A stretch of DNA of 64,000 nucleotides, from assembly GCA_009731375.1 (NCBI GenBank), contig BJOX01000032.1, positions 448,727 through 512,726 on the forward strand, read 5' to 3'. Source of the stretch: Paulinella micropora. Lineage: Eukaryota > Cercozoa > Imbricatea > Euglyphida. Positions 54,164 to 64,000 of the stretch are shown in pieces. Below the pieces are notes generated by a model. The model saw nothing but the letters and a program-made list of their open reading frames with translations, made no database searches and had not been told where the DNA came from. The position numbers were made by a program, and so were the translations under genes. Every line of letters begins with the position of its first letter. Within the stretch, counting starts at the first letter, position 1.

Positions 54164-55518
54164 GTGAGTATTAAATCATCTAATCTAATCATAAAGAATG
54201 CTGTTTTGTTTGTCAAGTACCCTTCTACAGTCAAGAGAGTGAGAGTGCTGCCAGTTAGTATAGTGCATGCCATGGCGAGACATGTAAGTTGGGAGAGAAC
54301 TAAAGCATATGCTGATGCTGTAGGCATTAAGCTAATAGGCAGAGATGGTAGTGTAGAAAGTGCCGAATGTGTGAGCCATGCATGATTGCCAAGGCTAGCG
54401 TGTTGCCTCGTTTTGCTTCCAATAATTTGCCTAGAGCAGAGAGAGTGGGAGAGATGTTGCATTGCGATACGCAAGGCCCGTGGAGAGCCATGTCAAGAGA
54501 GGGGAGGAGGTATAAATTCACGGTTATGGACGATTTCTCGGGCTATGCTCTTGATTTCTATTTAAGACATAAAAATGAATTTATTTCTTGCATACATAAA
54601 GCAATAGCGTTCATAGAGAGACAGACAGAAAATAAAGTTAAAGTTATAGTTTGCGATCAGGAACTCACCGCCCCAAGAGAGATCAGTGAGAAGTATAGTG
54701 ATATTATTTGGAAAGATGCAGCAACAGCTGATAAAGATGGTAATGCGAGAGCTGAGAGAATAAACGGGGTGACGGGGGGGCCTGCTCGCGCACTTAGGCA
54801 GCATGCTCGAATTCCGCCCAACTTCTGGGCAGAAATGGAGCGTACAGCTACTGTGCTTTACAATATATTACCTATAACTAAAGGACAGCATAAGGGCACG
54901 TCTCCTTATCAATTGCTATTCAAACGTGCGCCGCCATTGTACAAATTACGACCAATTGGGTGCATGGGAGTGATGCACGTAGGAGAAGCAAATGGTAAAG
55001 TATCCATGCCCGGTAAGCCAGTAAAGTTAGTAGGATACGATATGCATCGCAATTTGTACAGAGTTTGGGACGGACAAAAGGTTTTATCAGGCGTTAGAAA
55101 TGTTCGTTTCGATCTGAGTAGGGTAGGTGAGTCGATTGAACCTCAGGTAGTTTGGGAAGATGCAACTGAGGGGGAGATAGACACACAGCCAGAATTTGAC
55201 GATGAACAAGATCAAAGCAACACACAGGGGTTCTCAGACACAGGGATAGCCATAGGAACTAGCCAGGTAGCTGATTTTGAGCCCAGTTCCACTGATAGTC
55301 CAGTTGCACCATTCCCACTCAGTCCCACCACTACACCGCATGTAGACAGTGAGATAGAGGATAAGGTAGAGGCTAAGCTAGAGACTGATCATGAACCTCA
55401 CGAGGTTGATGCAGTCCAGGGGGAGAAAATAGATGAGCGCATTAGTATAGGGCCCTTGCCTATAGATATGAATAGCCCTCGCGCACAACATGACCCCACA
55501 CCTCAGTATGTAGAGTAA
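54164..55518 (+). pseudogene. Copia-5 integrase
   Basis: The zinc domain begins in the 54164 frame (IVHAMARHVSWE, SAECV) and shifts near 54375 to CEPCMIAKASVLPRF. Core: MLHCDTQGPW (first Asp), VIVCDQELTA (second Asp region), NARAERINGVTGG (Glu). C-terminal FKRAPPLYKLRPIGCMGVM and LVGYDMHRNLYRVWD. An acidic linker ends with a TAA at 55518. Confidence 0.85.
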
Positions 55519-55558
55519 GGCTCCAACCAAGGGATTAACATGGGAACAGAGTGACAAG

Positions 55559-57314
55559 GTGTCAGAGGCGAACATAGTTAGCGGAAAGAGAGTGAGAAAG
55601 CAAGTAGATGTATCCCGCATATCTACACATCATGTAAATCATGTTACTACTATGTATGACATGGATGACTGCATTTCACATGAAGAAGCGAGTGAGTGGA
55701 TGTGTTACATTTATTTACCGCCAGACTTAGCAATAGAGGGTATGACACTCAAAGATCTACAGGCAGGGATAGATAAAGAGTTACGTTCTATAGCGGAGTT
55801 CAAGACCTACCAATGGGTGGATGAAAGCGAAGCTAGGAAAGCCGGAGTTAAGATAGTTGGGTTAACTTCGGTGCATAAGGTCAAAACGGACCAAGATGGA
55901 CTACGGTTCGTCAAGTCACGTTTGTCCTTTCGGGGAGATCAATTGCAACCGGGTATAAGTTATAATCCTGAACAGTTTTATGTACCATGCGCTAACCACA
56001 GATCAGTTTTGCTGTTATGCAAGATGACAGTCAGTTATGGTAGGAAAATGTACGGGGTAGACTTCAAAAACGCCTATCTTAACGCCGACATGTTAGACGC
56101 CATATATGCTCGCCCACCTCATGGTGCATCCGTGATAGGGAGAGTAGGGAAGATATGGAAGGTTGTCAAAGCGTTATACGGCGCGCCCCAGGCAGGGAAG
56201 CGCTGGTATGACATATTTTCCGGCTTCTCAGACGGTTAGGCTTCATAACACCTCAATCCGACCCATGCATGTTTATGGAGAAAGGAGTGAGCTTAGGTGA
56301 AGGAATAGTAGGTGTCTTTCATGTTGACGATCTCATTTTCATGGCACCTAACAAACAGGCCTATGATAGATTTTGCGAGAGACTTGAGATGAATTTCCCC
56401 ATCAAAAGATTCGGATTGGCAAAGGAATTCAAGGGTATGGAAATAATTCAGACAAAGTCGGAAATAATTCTAAGTCAGCAAAGTTACGCTCAAAAAGTTG
56501 TGAAATTTTACGGGTATGAACATTGCAAGCCCAGCGCAACACCCGGATCTAAAACCGACCCGATGCCGATGGACACGCGAGCTAGACTTAGACAGTTTTC
56601 CATTTCACAGATAGTTAGGAGTTTACTCTTTTTAGCCAAGATGACTAGGCCGGATATAGAGGAAGCACTCAATTCTGTAAGCGTATTGCAGACTGTAAAT
56701 GTGGGGAAGACTTATGCCAAGTTAGGGAAGATCATCCGATACCTGAAGAATGATAGAGTACTTGGGTTCAGTAAGAAGGAGCATAGTGCGGTAGGGAAGG
56801 GAGGACCGGTAGGACCCATGACAGTTCGATGCGGCTCACACTACAGGGTTTGTTTAAAGACGGGGAAATCTCGTACTGGGTACGTAGTATTAGCAGGAGG
56901 GGATCCCGTAGGTTGGCCGTCCAAAAGGCAGTCGAAAGTAGTACTGTCTTCGAACGATGCGGAAATTTTCGCAGCTAACGAGGCACTAAGGGAAGCAATG
57001 GCAATGCGCAACATGCGAAGTGAATTAGGCATCCCTGAGCCCAAACCGTTTGACATTCATGAGGATAACGCACAGACCATACTAGCCGCCGCGGGTTAGC
57101 CGGACCACGCACTAAACACTTGCCTTTAGAAGAACACTACCTACACGAGCTAGAACAGGAAGGCATAGCTAAGTTTAGGAAGGTGGGTACCAAAGGACAG
57201 TTAGGGAATGTATTGACCAAGTATTTGCCCAAGGATCAAGCGGACGCGTTGTTGGACGTGTTCTGCCCCAAATTGGATTTGGAAGCGCTTAGAAAGATAG
57301 CGCTCACGGACTGA
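55559..57314 (+). pseudogene. Copia-5 reverse transcriptase / RNase H
   Basis: RT: FVKSRLSFRGDQLQPG, MYGVDFKNAYLNADMLDA (motif A), VKALYGAPQAGKRWYD. A frame break at 56239 precedes GVFHVDDLIFMAPN (HVDD intact) and FGLAKEFKGMEII. RNase H: RTGYVVLAGGDPVGWPSKRQ, SSNDAEIFAANEALRE, EDNAQTI; a break at 57099 is followed by LPLEEHYLHELEQEG and GNVLTKYLPK. Belongs to a copia branch with a normal xVDD site. Confidence 0.88.
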
Positions 57315-57413
57315 CAGGATAGACATAGCCTTGGTAGGGGTACAAGCCAGAAATGGCAAAGTCATAGGACCGGGGGCCGGAAATGAGCCTCAACGCTCAA
57401 TATCGGCTTTGCT

Positions 57414-58106
57414 TTACATACTACGAGGGTCAACCTCGCTATTTGTTACATACCCCAGCTTTGTAGGTTTGTGTTTCTCACTTGGTTCAGCCGAATCGGA
57501 AGTGGGCTGCGTCATCGCCCGACTTAGTGCTTCTGGAGACAAAGTTGCTAAGTAGCCTTTGGCGTTCACTGCCCAAAACACATCTGTTAGCAGTCCGTCT
57601 ACTTCAGCCACTCTCTCTCCTTCCTTCTTCGTCATTCTCACGACATCACCTGTCTCGTCGTCTATTACACACAGGTTGTTCAGCTGTTCACTTATTCTCT
57701 TAAAGTCTTCGAAGCCTATTACCTTTCCGTGTTGTGTGTCACTCTCTTTTACTGCTCTTCCCCACAGGTGTGGTGTGTGTGTCACTTGACTGTCTCCTAC
57801 CCTGTCTAACGGAGACGGACCTTGTGATAGCAGCGATGGAGACAAGTTCTTACCCTCCCTTGTCCCGCCTACACGCTCAACAGCGTCCGTGTGCGTCGTC
57901 CCTTTTTCAGCTCTAGTCCCGCCGGTCCCCGCCTCGTTCCCTGGCAAAATAGCAGCATTCCATGAAACTTTACTAACTACTTTCTTACCGGGTTTTCCGA
58001 CAGAGTTGCAAATCTTCCGAGCCGGAAGACCTACTGGCTGACGGGCAACGGTACTTGCCGGATTCAAAGGTGATTTGCGCAGAGGGTGGGCAATGCCGTG
58101 AAGCAA
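57414..58106 (-). other. Unrecognised minus-strand ORF
   Basis: 230 open residues without an ATG start (begins TTG). Non-repetitive composition, with VIGFEDFKRISEQLNNLC and VIDDETGDVVRMTKKEGERV. A purine tract in minus orientation (TTTGAGGGGGAG, about 58514-58526) lies upstream. Perhaps a fragment of another retroelement polyprotein; no domain identified. Confidence 0.35.
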
Positions 58107-59242
58107 TTGACCACACTCTATAATGAATAACTAGTCAATACTAGCGTCCCAGTATTACTATTCGGTCATTATATTCCAAGTGTTTACAGTTCACTTTTGC
58201 AGTGTGTTTACCTTTTAATACTGAAGTACAAACAGTGGTGCTTGAGCACAAGAACTACGATTCCTATCCGTTCCATCTAAAGCTATCCGTTCTACAAATG
58301 GTTAGTCTACAGAGGACCATCCCTATTCTTGATAAAACTAGAATGTCTAGAAGGGATGAATTGTGGATTGTGCCACTGTAAGTTGCACATCATTCCCGTA
58401 CTAGCAGTAAAATATGGTAATATGTTGGCAAATAGCAAGGAGGGCCGGCAGAGAATAGGTTTACGTGAATTTGCCATAAAAAGACAAATCCAGTAACGGA
58501 TAACTGTATATCTCCGACGCTCCCCCTCAAAGAACGTAAACTTATCTGCCTTGTCTGCTTAGTAATAAAAATATTTTATTATTATGTCCGCACCAAGGAC
58601 CTTATGATCATAAAAGAATTAACATGTCTATGCCCTATCACTCACGTTGGCGGTGAAAAGCCAGACCTAAAGATTGTCGGGTCGCGACTTACTTACCCTC
58701 ACTCTCTGAGATGTAATGTCAGAGAGAGAGTGAGGGTAAGTAAGTGGCTACCCACTTACCGCGGCATGCATATATCGGTTAGATTACATGCAAGGCTGGC
58801 GTCCCACGGTAAAGCAAGGCCTCTCTGACGAGAAGACGATATAAACAACGCTCACCTAACCTCTCAATTGAAAAAGGTAAAAGTCCCGCCCATCCCGGCT
58901 GAAACTTGAAGTATGACCATGCATCGGAAAGTTACACAACATATAATAAAAATATAATAAGTCAATAGGTCGACTTAGTACTAGATATTGATCCGGTAAT
59001 GCGATTTATGATGAAATTTAATGATTTAGCTATCCCTGATGATTATATGATAAGCGTAACGTCCATCATGTCGTGTAATTGAACTAAACGCCTAGAGTCA
59101 GTTGTAGCGGCTTCTATCATAAGTTATAGTTGTCGCTATCGTTGTTGTTGTTTTGCTGTTGCTGCTGTTGTCGAATCTGAAAAGGTTTCTTGATGGGGAA
59201 AAGGTACGGTCGCATTGGGCCATCGGTAAAAAAAAAGTTCCA
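58107..59242. other. Non-coding intergenic region
   Basis: AT-rich, no ORF of note. Holds a 23-25-bp-arm hairpin (58689-58738), described separately, and a minus-oriented polypurine-like tract near 58520. Confidence 0.5.
58689..58738. repeat. Inverted repeat (hairpin) with 8-9 base loop
   Basis: CTTACTTACCCTCACTCTCT on the left arm pairs with AGAGAGTGAGGGTAAGTAAG on the right arm, with a short ATGTAATG-type loop. Nearly perfect stem. Function unknown. Confidence 0.8.
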
Positions 59243-60392
59243 CTAAACTGGAAGCAGCTTCATTTGTGCTGCGGTGCGTTTGCTCGGATCAACTTTGGAG
59301 CAAAGCCCTGGAGTGGGTGGACCCGTGCAATAAGGGTGGCTTGGAGGACAGTGGGAGCAAGGTGCGCCGCTTATGCAATCCCCATAAGAGGGAACGTTGA
59401 CATTAATGTTGACGTTTCCGGATGGAGCGTAGTTGCAAGCCAAAGTAGTTGCCCATTTCCCACAGCCATGCTGATAAGTGCAGCCCACGGTTTCACTGTT
59501 TTGCCAAGTCACCTGTGTGCAGTGTCCACCTCCCCGCGAGAAGGGTACGCAACCGTCTGCAGTGGAGGAAGGATTAGTGGTTTCTGATTGATACCAACCT
59601 TCATATATTTCTGCTTTGAAGGTGCAGAAGTTGCGTGGATATTTGCACTTATCAAGAGACTCGCAGCTCGGTGATCCCCAAGCGCAATCGCCTGATGAAG
59701 TCCGAGCACATAGGGCACTCGAGCAGGTGTCTGTGGACCAAGCAAGGTTTTCACCCAAGTGCTCTCCATAAAATTGGGTCGCCTTTCCATTGTGGTTCAA
59801 AGGGCATCGATTTGATTGTGCCGCTTTGGCAACTTGATTGGACCAGGTCATCTGGAGCATGTTGCCACACATATTCTGTGCAGCCAGTTCCGAGCGAGCC
59901 AAATTGTGCCAATATAGAATCTCTTGTATTTGATACTGATCCAAGTCCACTGCAGTCACGCCCATTAGTACTCCCATTTCTTCCATCGGTCTTTTCCCGT
60001 GAAGAAAAGCCATTTCTCTGACCTGTTGAAAAGCACGACAGCGAACAAACAAGTCTCAAACGGAAGAGAAAAACTTAAAAGAACAAACTCTTGGAGTTAT
60101 AAAAGAAACACAGCTGAACAAGATAAAATGTGAAACAAAGAAAGTAAACACAACTGTTACATTTGGCTCCATTTCCTAAGAATCGTACCTTCTGGCTCTC
60201 GTTCACATGGCGAATCGCAGCCAGCGTGAGCAGGACAGAGATAGACAAGGCGAAAAAGACGTGCGCACAGCGCTTCCCTCTGTGATCTTCAACCGCAGAC
60301 TTCCTTACATCGTGTCTCTCATCCAATTCCAGGTCTAGAGGATCTTGTGTAGATTCTTCATTGGACAGGAGTGGCAGGCTGAGCGATGACAT
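59243..60392 (-). CDS. CAP/SCP-domain protein, two exons, type II membrane or secreted
   Basis: Exon 1 60392-60189 (ATG at 60392), intron 60188-60023 (166 bp; GTACGA..CAACAG, phase 0), exon 2 60022-59243; product 327 residues. Residues about 42-60 are a hydrophobic signal-anchor (VFFALSISVLLTLAAI) after an acidic/basic cytosolic tail. Exon 2 is a CAP (CRISP/antigen 5/PR-1) domain: HNLARSELAA, GENLAW, the CAP1 motif GHCTQVTWQNSETVGC and the CAP2 motif ACNYAPSGNVN. At least 16 Cys suggest disulfides, with a C-terminal Cys-rich hinge (CSHCPPSHPYC). CAP proteins are extracellular and often bind sterols or lipids; the role here is unknown. Intact, unlike the surrounding repeats. Confidence 0.9.
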
Positions 60393-60979
60393 ACTGCTCA
60401 GCCTCCTGTGAGTGCGAAGCAACCTTTTTTACTAAACAAGGTGACCGGCGTGGTCAAGAATTTTCTCATCAGCGCACTTCGCGCCTCGCCGTGACGCTTT
60501 GACTCACTTTTTTCGATTGGGTGCCACCAACGCTTTTTGCGCTTCGCGTCTCGCAGTGACGCTTCTCATCACTTTTGGTGCGCTTCCGGTTTTTTCTGGG
60601 AAGCCAAGCGGCCGATAGCTTCGGTAGATGGGGATGAAACGTTTTTTGCCGTGATCGCCCGTTTTAAGGTAAATCCGTCTCGCCTTTTTTCACCGCAAAT
60701 AACGCTGCATATTCCTTTCAAGCCGCAAATTGCGTGCGCAGGCCCGCCACCCGGGGCCAGAAAGCTCTGGGCCCCCAGGCCAATTACTTTTAAGTGCTTT
60801 TTGCTGCTTGTTGAGTTTTGGTTTGAGTTCTTTCTTGGTATCTCTGTGCATATTGCTCCTCTCTTTTCCTTGTTTTGTTTTTATTTTCGGTGGTTTTTTT
60901 GCGCACATGTGTGATATTTTGCTGGCTTGGGATATGCTTATCAACAGAAGCGGACCTTCCGGCGGACGTGGAGTTCGTG
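60393..60979. promoter_or_regulatory. Intergenic region between two divergent genes
   Basis: Candidate bidirectional promoter region between the CAP gene (minus) and the next plus-strand exon. Contains two imperfect repeats of a CGC(G/C)TCGC(A/C)GTGACGCTT-like unit near 60485 and 60545. No clear TATA box chosen. An acceptor-like ATCAACAG at 60941-60948 suggests a 5' UTR intron. Confidence 0.35.
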
Positions 60980-61101
60980 ATGTCCACTTCCACTCCGCTT
61001 GAGAATGCCAGCGCCTCCACTAGTGAGGCTGATTTAAGCCGCTACACGAATGGTTCCAGTCTGGGCACAAGAAACATTTTGAACATATTGCGACAAATAA
61101 G
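60980..61101 (+). CDS. Possible first coding exon of the plus-strand membrane-protein gene
   Basis: ATG at 60980, then a Ser/Thr-rich N-terminus (MSTSTPLENASASTSEADLS) ending NILNILRQI, with donor AAG/GTGCGT at 61102. The phase (2) does not fit the next recognised exon at 62194, so at least one exon must lie between, perhaps in the gap 61700-61858. Confidence 0.4.
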
Positions 61102-61224
61102 GTGCGTGCGCCTTCATTCTTGAGATACTCTTGACATACACCTTTAGTAACGTACGAAAAGAACCTCCCTGTCCCTTAATAATAATATAGTAATAATAAT
61201 AATAATAATTATTATATAATAATA

Positions 61225-61425
61225 CCCGTCGGTGCCACCAGTATTTTCATACCGGTCCGTCTGGACCAGTATTTTCATTGAACATACCGGTCCGTCTGGA
61301 AGTGTTGGAACTGCCCTTGCGGGGGTGTCATTACAGCCTATCGTAAATTCTTCGTACTCCCCTCACGGGTGAGACGATGGAGGCGCATGTGCAGAAATGC
61401 ATCAGCCATTGACAGAGAAGCACTA
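61225..61425 (+). mobile_element. SINE copy 1, 5'-truncated
   Basis: Begins at the tRNA 3' end (CCCGTCGGTGCCACCAG) and runs through the SINE body to CAGAGAAGCACTA, followed by a TAA-rich tail. Contains an internal duplication of CCAGTATTTTCAT...ACCGGTCCGTCTGG relative to copy 3. Confidence 0.8.
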
Positions 61426-61600
61426 TATAATAATAATAATTATATATAATAATTATAATAATTATTATTATTATTATTAATATTATATTATATTATATTA
61501 TATTATATATTATATTATATTATATTATATTATATTATATTATATTATATTATATTATTATTATAATTACTATTAATATTATTATTAATAATAATAATAA
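61426..61600. repeat. TAA/ATT/TATTA-rich SINE tails
   Basis: AT-only repeats where the 3' tails of two SINEs in opposite orientation meet. Confidence 0.85.
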
Positions 61601-61699
61601 TAGTGCTTCTCTGTCAATGGCTGATGCATTTCTGCACATGCGCCTCCATCGTCTCACCCGTGAGGGGAGTACGAAGAATTGACGATAAGCTCTAATGAC
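61601..61699 (-). mobile_element. SINE copy 2, partial at the gap
   Basis: Minus-strand 3' part of the same SINE; sequence stops at the N gap 61700-61858. May be an unmerged duplicate of copy 3. Confidence 0.75.
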
Positions 61700-61858
61700 N
61701 NNNNNNNNNNNNNNNNNNNNNNNNNNNNNNNNNNNNNNNNNNNNNNNNNNNNNNNNNNNNNNNNNNNNNNNNNNNNNNNNNNNNNNNNNNNNNNNNNNNN
61801 NNNNNNNNNNNNNNNNNNNNNNNNNNNNNNNNNNNNNNNNNNNNNNNNNNNNNNNNNN
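61700..61858. other. Assembly gap, 159 N
   Basis: Undetermined bases between two like-oriented SINE 3' ends. Confidence 1.
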
Positions 61859-62081
61859 TAGTGCTTCTCTGTCAATGGCTGATGCAAATCTGCACATGCG
61901 CCTCCATCGTCTCACCCGTGAGGGGAGTACGAAGAATTGACGATAGGCTCTAATGACACCCCCGCACGGGCAGTTCCAACACTTCCAGACGGACCGGTAT
62001 GTTCAATGAAAATACTGGTGGCACCGACGGGAATCGAACTGGCGACAGGGCCCAGCTTGACCACTGGGCTATCACGGTGTC
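61859..62081 (-). mobile_element. SINE copy 3, full-length with tRNA-like head
   Basis: 223 bp on the minus strand. The head (62081-62016) has a 7-bp acceptor stem (GACACCG with CGGTGCC, one mismatch), a box A region TAGCCCAGTGG, a box B-like TTCGATTCC and a genomic CCA. The anticodon arm is nearly absent, so it is tRNA-derived rather than a tRNA gene. The body continues to GAGAAGCACTA. Lies in an intron of the membrane-protein gene. Confidence 0.85.
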
Positions 62082-62124
<43 letters not shown>

Positions 62125-62132
62125 TAATATTT
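62082..62132. repeat. (AAT)n microsatellite
   Basis: About 50 bp of AAT units immediately 5' of the SINE head. Confidence 0.9.
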
Positions 62133-62193
62133 TGAGTTTCTTTACCTTCGCTAGTGGTTAGTCTATGGTTCACATTTGGATGTTCTCTTGCAG

Positions 62194-63324
62194 GCTCTTT
62201 ACTGGATAAATCTGTTTCATGGTTGTGTCTATATGTTGTTCCACATAAAACATGCGTGGGACAGGCAGCAGACCGGTCTGCGCGCGCTGCGCAAGACGGT
62301 GATGGTGTTCCTGGGCATGCTGCTGTACCTCAGCAGCAGCGTCTACCACAACCTGGGCGACTTCAGCCTTGTCTCCGTGCTGTGCGTCATCCTAGCCAAC
62401 CAAGGTACATACATAACACAAACATCATACATACATACATACATACATACATACATAATACATACATACATACATACATACATACACACACATACATACA
62501 TACATACATACATACATTCATACATTCATACATGCATACATGCATATACATACATACATACATACGTACATGCATGCATACATACATGCATATGCACACA
62601 CATATGCACATATGCATACATACATACATACATACATACATACATACAGACATACATACATAACATACATACATACATACATACATGCATACATACATGC
62701 ATACATACATACATATACGTACGAACATACATACATACATACATACATACATACATACACACATACATGCATACATGCATACATACATACGTAAGAACAT
62801 ACATACATACATACATACATACATACATACATACGTACGTACGTACGTACATGTGTGTACGTGCAGGCTGCATGGGTCTGGTGAATAGGAGTGCGGTGCC
62901 GCTAGCGCTGGTACATAAATGCATACATATGCATGCATGTATGCATACATGCATACATACGTACATACATACATACATACATACATACATGCGTGCATGC
63001 ATACATACATACATACATACATACATACATACATTCATACATACATTCATACATACATTCATACATACATACATACACATACATACATACACATACATAC
63101 ATACATACATACATACATGCAAGTATTGCATGCATTGCATACATACATGCATTCATACAGGCATACATACATTACACACATACATACGTACATTCACACA
63201 TACATATACATACATACGTGTATACATGCAGGTTGCGTGTTTGCTTTCGCCGCTGCTTGCATACATACATACATACATACATACATACATAGATACATAC
63301 TTACATACTTACATACATACATAC

Positions 63325-63359
<35 letters not shown>

Positions 63360-63763
63360 CATACATACATACATACATACACACATACACACATACACAC
63401 ATACACACATACATACATACATACATACATACATGCATACATACATGCATACATACATACATACATACATACATACATACATACATGCATGCATGCATGC
63501 GTGCCTGCCTGCAGGTTGCGTGTGTGGTTGCGCCGGTGTTGGCGCTGCTGTTCGCGCAGCTGGGCGGCTTCAGCAACGCGGGGCTCTTCGTCATGTGGTA
63601 GTGGAGTGTATGTATGTATGTATGTATATGTAGCGTATGTATGTAATGTATGTATGTATGTATGCATGTATCTTCTGTATGTGCGATATACGCACGAACG
63701 TCTGTGTGTGTCTGTGTGTGGCTAGGATGGGCGTGGGCAACTTCTTGTTGGGCAGTGTGGGGG
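62194..63763 (+). CDS. Multi-pass membrane protein gene, partial, four recognised exons
   Basis: Exons with consistent phases: 62194-62404, 62867-62910, 63515-63597 and 63726-63763 (donor GGTAATA, continuing beyond). Hydrophobic segments: LYWINLFHGCVYMLFHI, MVFLGMLLYLSSSVY, FSLVSVLCVILA and VPLALVACVVAPVLALLF, so at least four membrane spans. A basic stretch RQQTGLRALRK lies between the first two. High GC at third codon positions. Family not recognised; a transporter or receptor is possible. Introns 1-2 and 2-3 consist almost wholly of CATA repeats. A decayed copy of the exon 3 start (GTTGCGTGTTTGCTTTCGCC) with its own CAG lies at 63232-63261. Confidence 0.75.
62428..62856. repeat. (CATA)n microsatellite filling an intron
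   Basis: Tetranucleotide ATAC/CATA array with sporadic variants (CATG, CACA, CGTA). Donor GTACAT and acceptor GTGCAG bound it. Confidence 0.92.
62911..63500. repeat. (CATA)n microsatellite filling the next intron
   Basis: Same array type, about 590 bp, interrupted by a pseudo-exon at 63232-63261. The GTATGTAT array at 63608-63668 in the following intron is the inverse strand type. Confidence 0.92.
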
Positions 63764-63767
63764 GTAA

Positions 63768-63768
63768 T

Positions 63769-63800
<32 letters not shown>

Positions 63801-63835
63801 TATTATTGTTATCATTATTATTATTATTATTATGG
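63768..63835. repeat. (ATC)n(ATT)n microsatellite
   Basis: Starts a few bases after the exon 4 donor, in the intron. Confidence 0.9.
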
Positions 63836-63900
63836 AGGGGTGCACAGTATGGCACCCCACGGGAAGAGGAGGTGGTTGGGCCTCTTCCCACTGGTTTCGA

Positions 63901-64000
63901 GGCTATGTCGTTGTGTTGGCTCCGAGGCTATGTTGTTGTGTTGGTTCCGAGGCTATGTTGTTGTGTTGGTTCCGAGGCTCTGTTGTTGTGTGGGTTCCGA
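63901..64000. repeat. 25-bp tandem repeat, four units to the window end
   Basis: Unit GGCTATGTTGTTGTGTTGGT plus TCCGA, four copies with 1-3 changes each, beginning at 63901 and reaching the last base, so the array probably continues. Confidence 0.9.

Larger units (their letters stand above)
53076..57314 (+). mobile_element. Copia-5, decayed copia element of a separate lineage
   Basis: Gag-like remnant, protease, integrase, RT (HVDD type) and RNase H in copia order, broken by at least five frameshifts or stops. Moderately AT-rich. LTRs not identified. Confidence 0.85.

Noticed and set aside
62016-62081. A tRNA gene on the minus strand
   Set aside because: The anticodon arm is missing, the T stem is poorly paired, and the sequence continues into a repeated body found elsewhere in the window.
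62176-63891. Long open frames of Thr-Tyr-Ile-His or Met-Tyr-Val-Cys repeats
   Set aside because: A CATA array has no stop codons in its frames; these are introns bounded by good splice sites.

Overview
This is a repeat-dominated piece of a nuclear eukaryotic genome. The evidence is spliceosomal introns with GT..AG ends, LTR retrotransposons, tyrosine-recombinase (YR) retrotransposons, a tRNA-derived SINE and long tri- and tetranucleotide microsatellites. The species is not identifiable from sequence alone; the mix fits a repeat-rich alga or other protist (inference, low confidence). Ten-N gaps flanked by the same short sequence on both sides show an assembly with unmerged contig overlaps.

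Layout. 1-2888: truncated Ty1/copia pol (Copia-1), then AT-rich non-coding DNA to about 5.4 kb. 5548-21121 (minus): a PAT/Ngaro-like YR retrotransposon with split direct repeats (B1-A2-B2 at its 3' end), tyrosine recombinase, RNase H, RT and a gag-like CCCH/CCHC finger protein. Its serine-rich minisatellite is interrupted by a nearly complete copia element (Copia-2, 11359-19708, both LTRs present). 21122-37176 (minus): another copia element (Copia-4) whose RT is split by a roughly 10-kb DNA transposon with ~540-bp terminal inverted repeats (TIRs; 22387-33426). 37187-42563 (plus): Ty3/gypsy pol, then a probable LTR and a decayed ~2.7-kb ORF with a transmembrane segment. 46209-48001 (plus): 5' part of a second YR element copy, abutting a long copia pol (Copia-3, 48002 to about 52.4 kb). 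53076-57314: a fifth copia relic with a different RT active-site type. 59243-64000: the only host-like genes, a two-exon CAP/SCP-domain protein (minus) and a multi-pass membrane protein (plus). The introns of the latter hold SINEs and CATA microsatellites.

The most interesting object is the TIR transposon. It carries two multi-exon genes. Gene A is of unknown function. Gene B appears to fuse a SET-like domain to a DDE-type transposase-like core (resembling DUF7869 proteins, from memory), with an RG-rich region and a RanBP2-like zinc finger at the C-terminus. As assembled, gene B is split by an inversion bounded by palindromic repeats. Undoing the inversion gives two divergent genes between the TIRs. 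Also notable are MYND zinc fingers inside two copia polyproteins, and a copia lineage whose RT motif is (K/R)TDD instead of YVDD.
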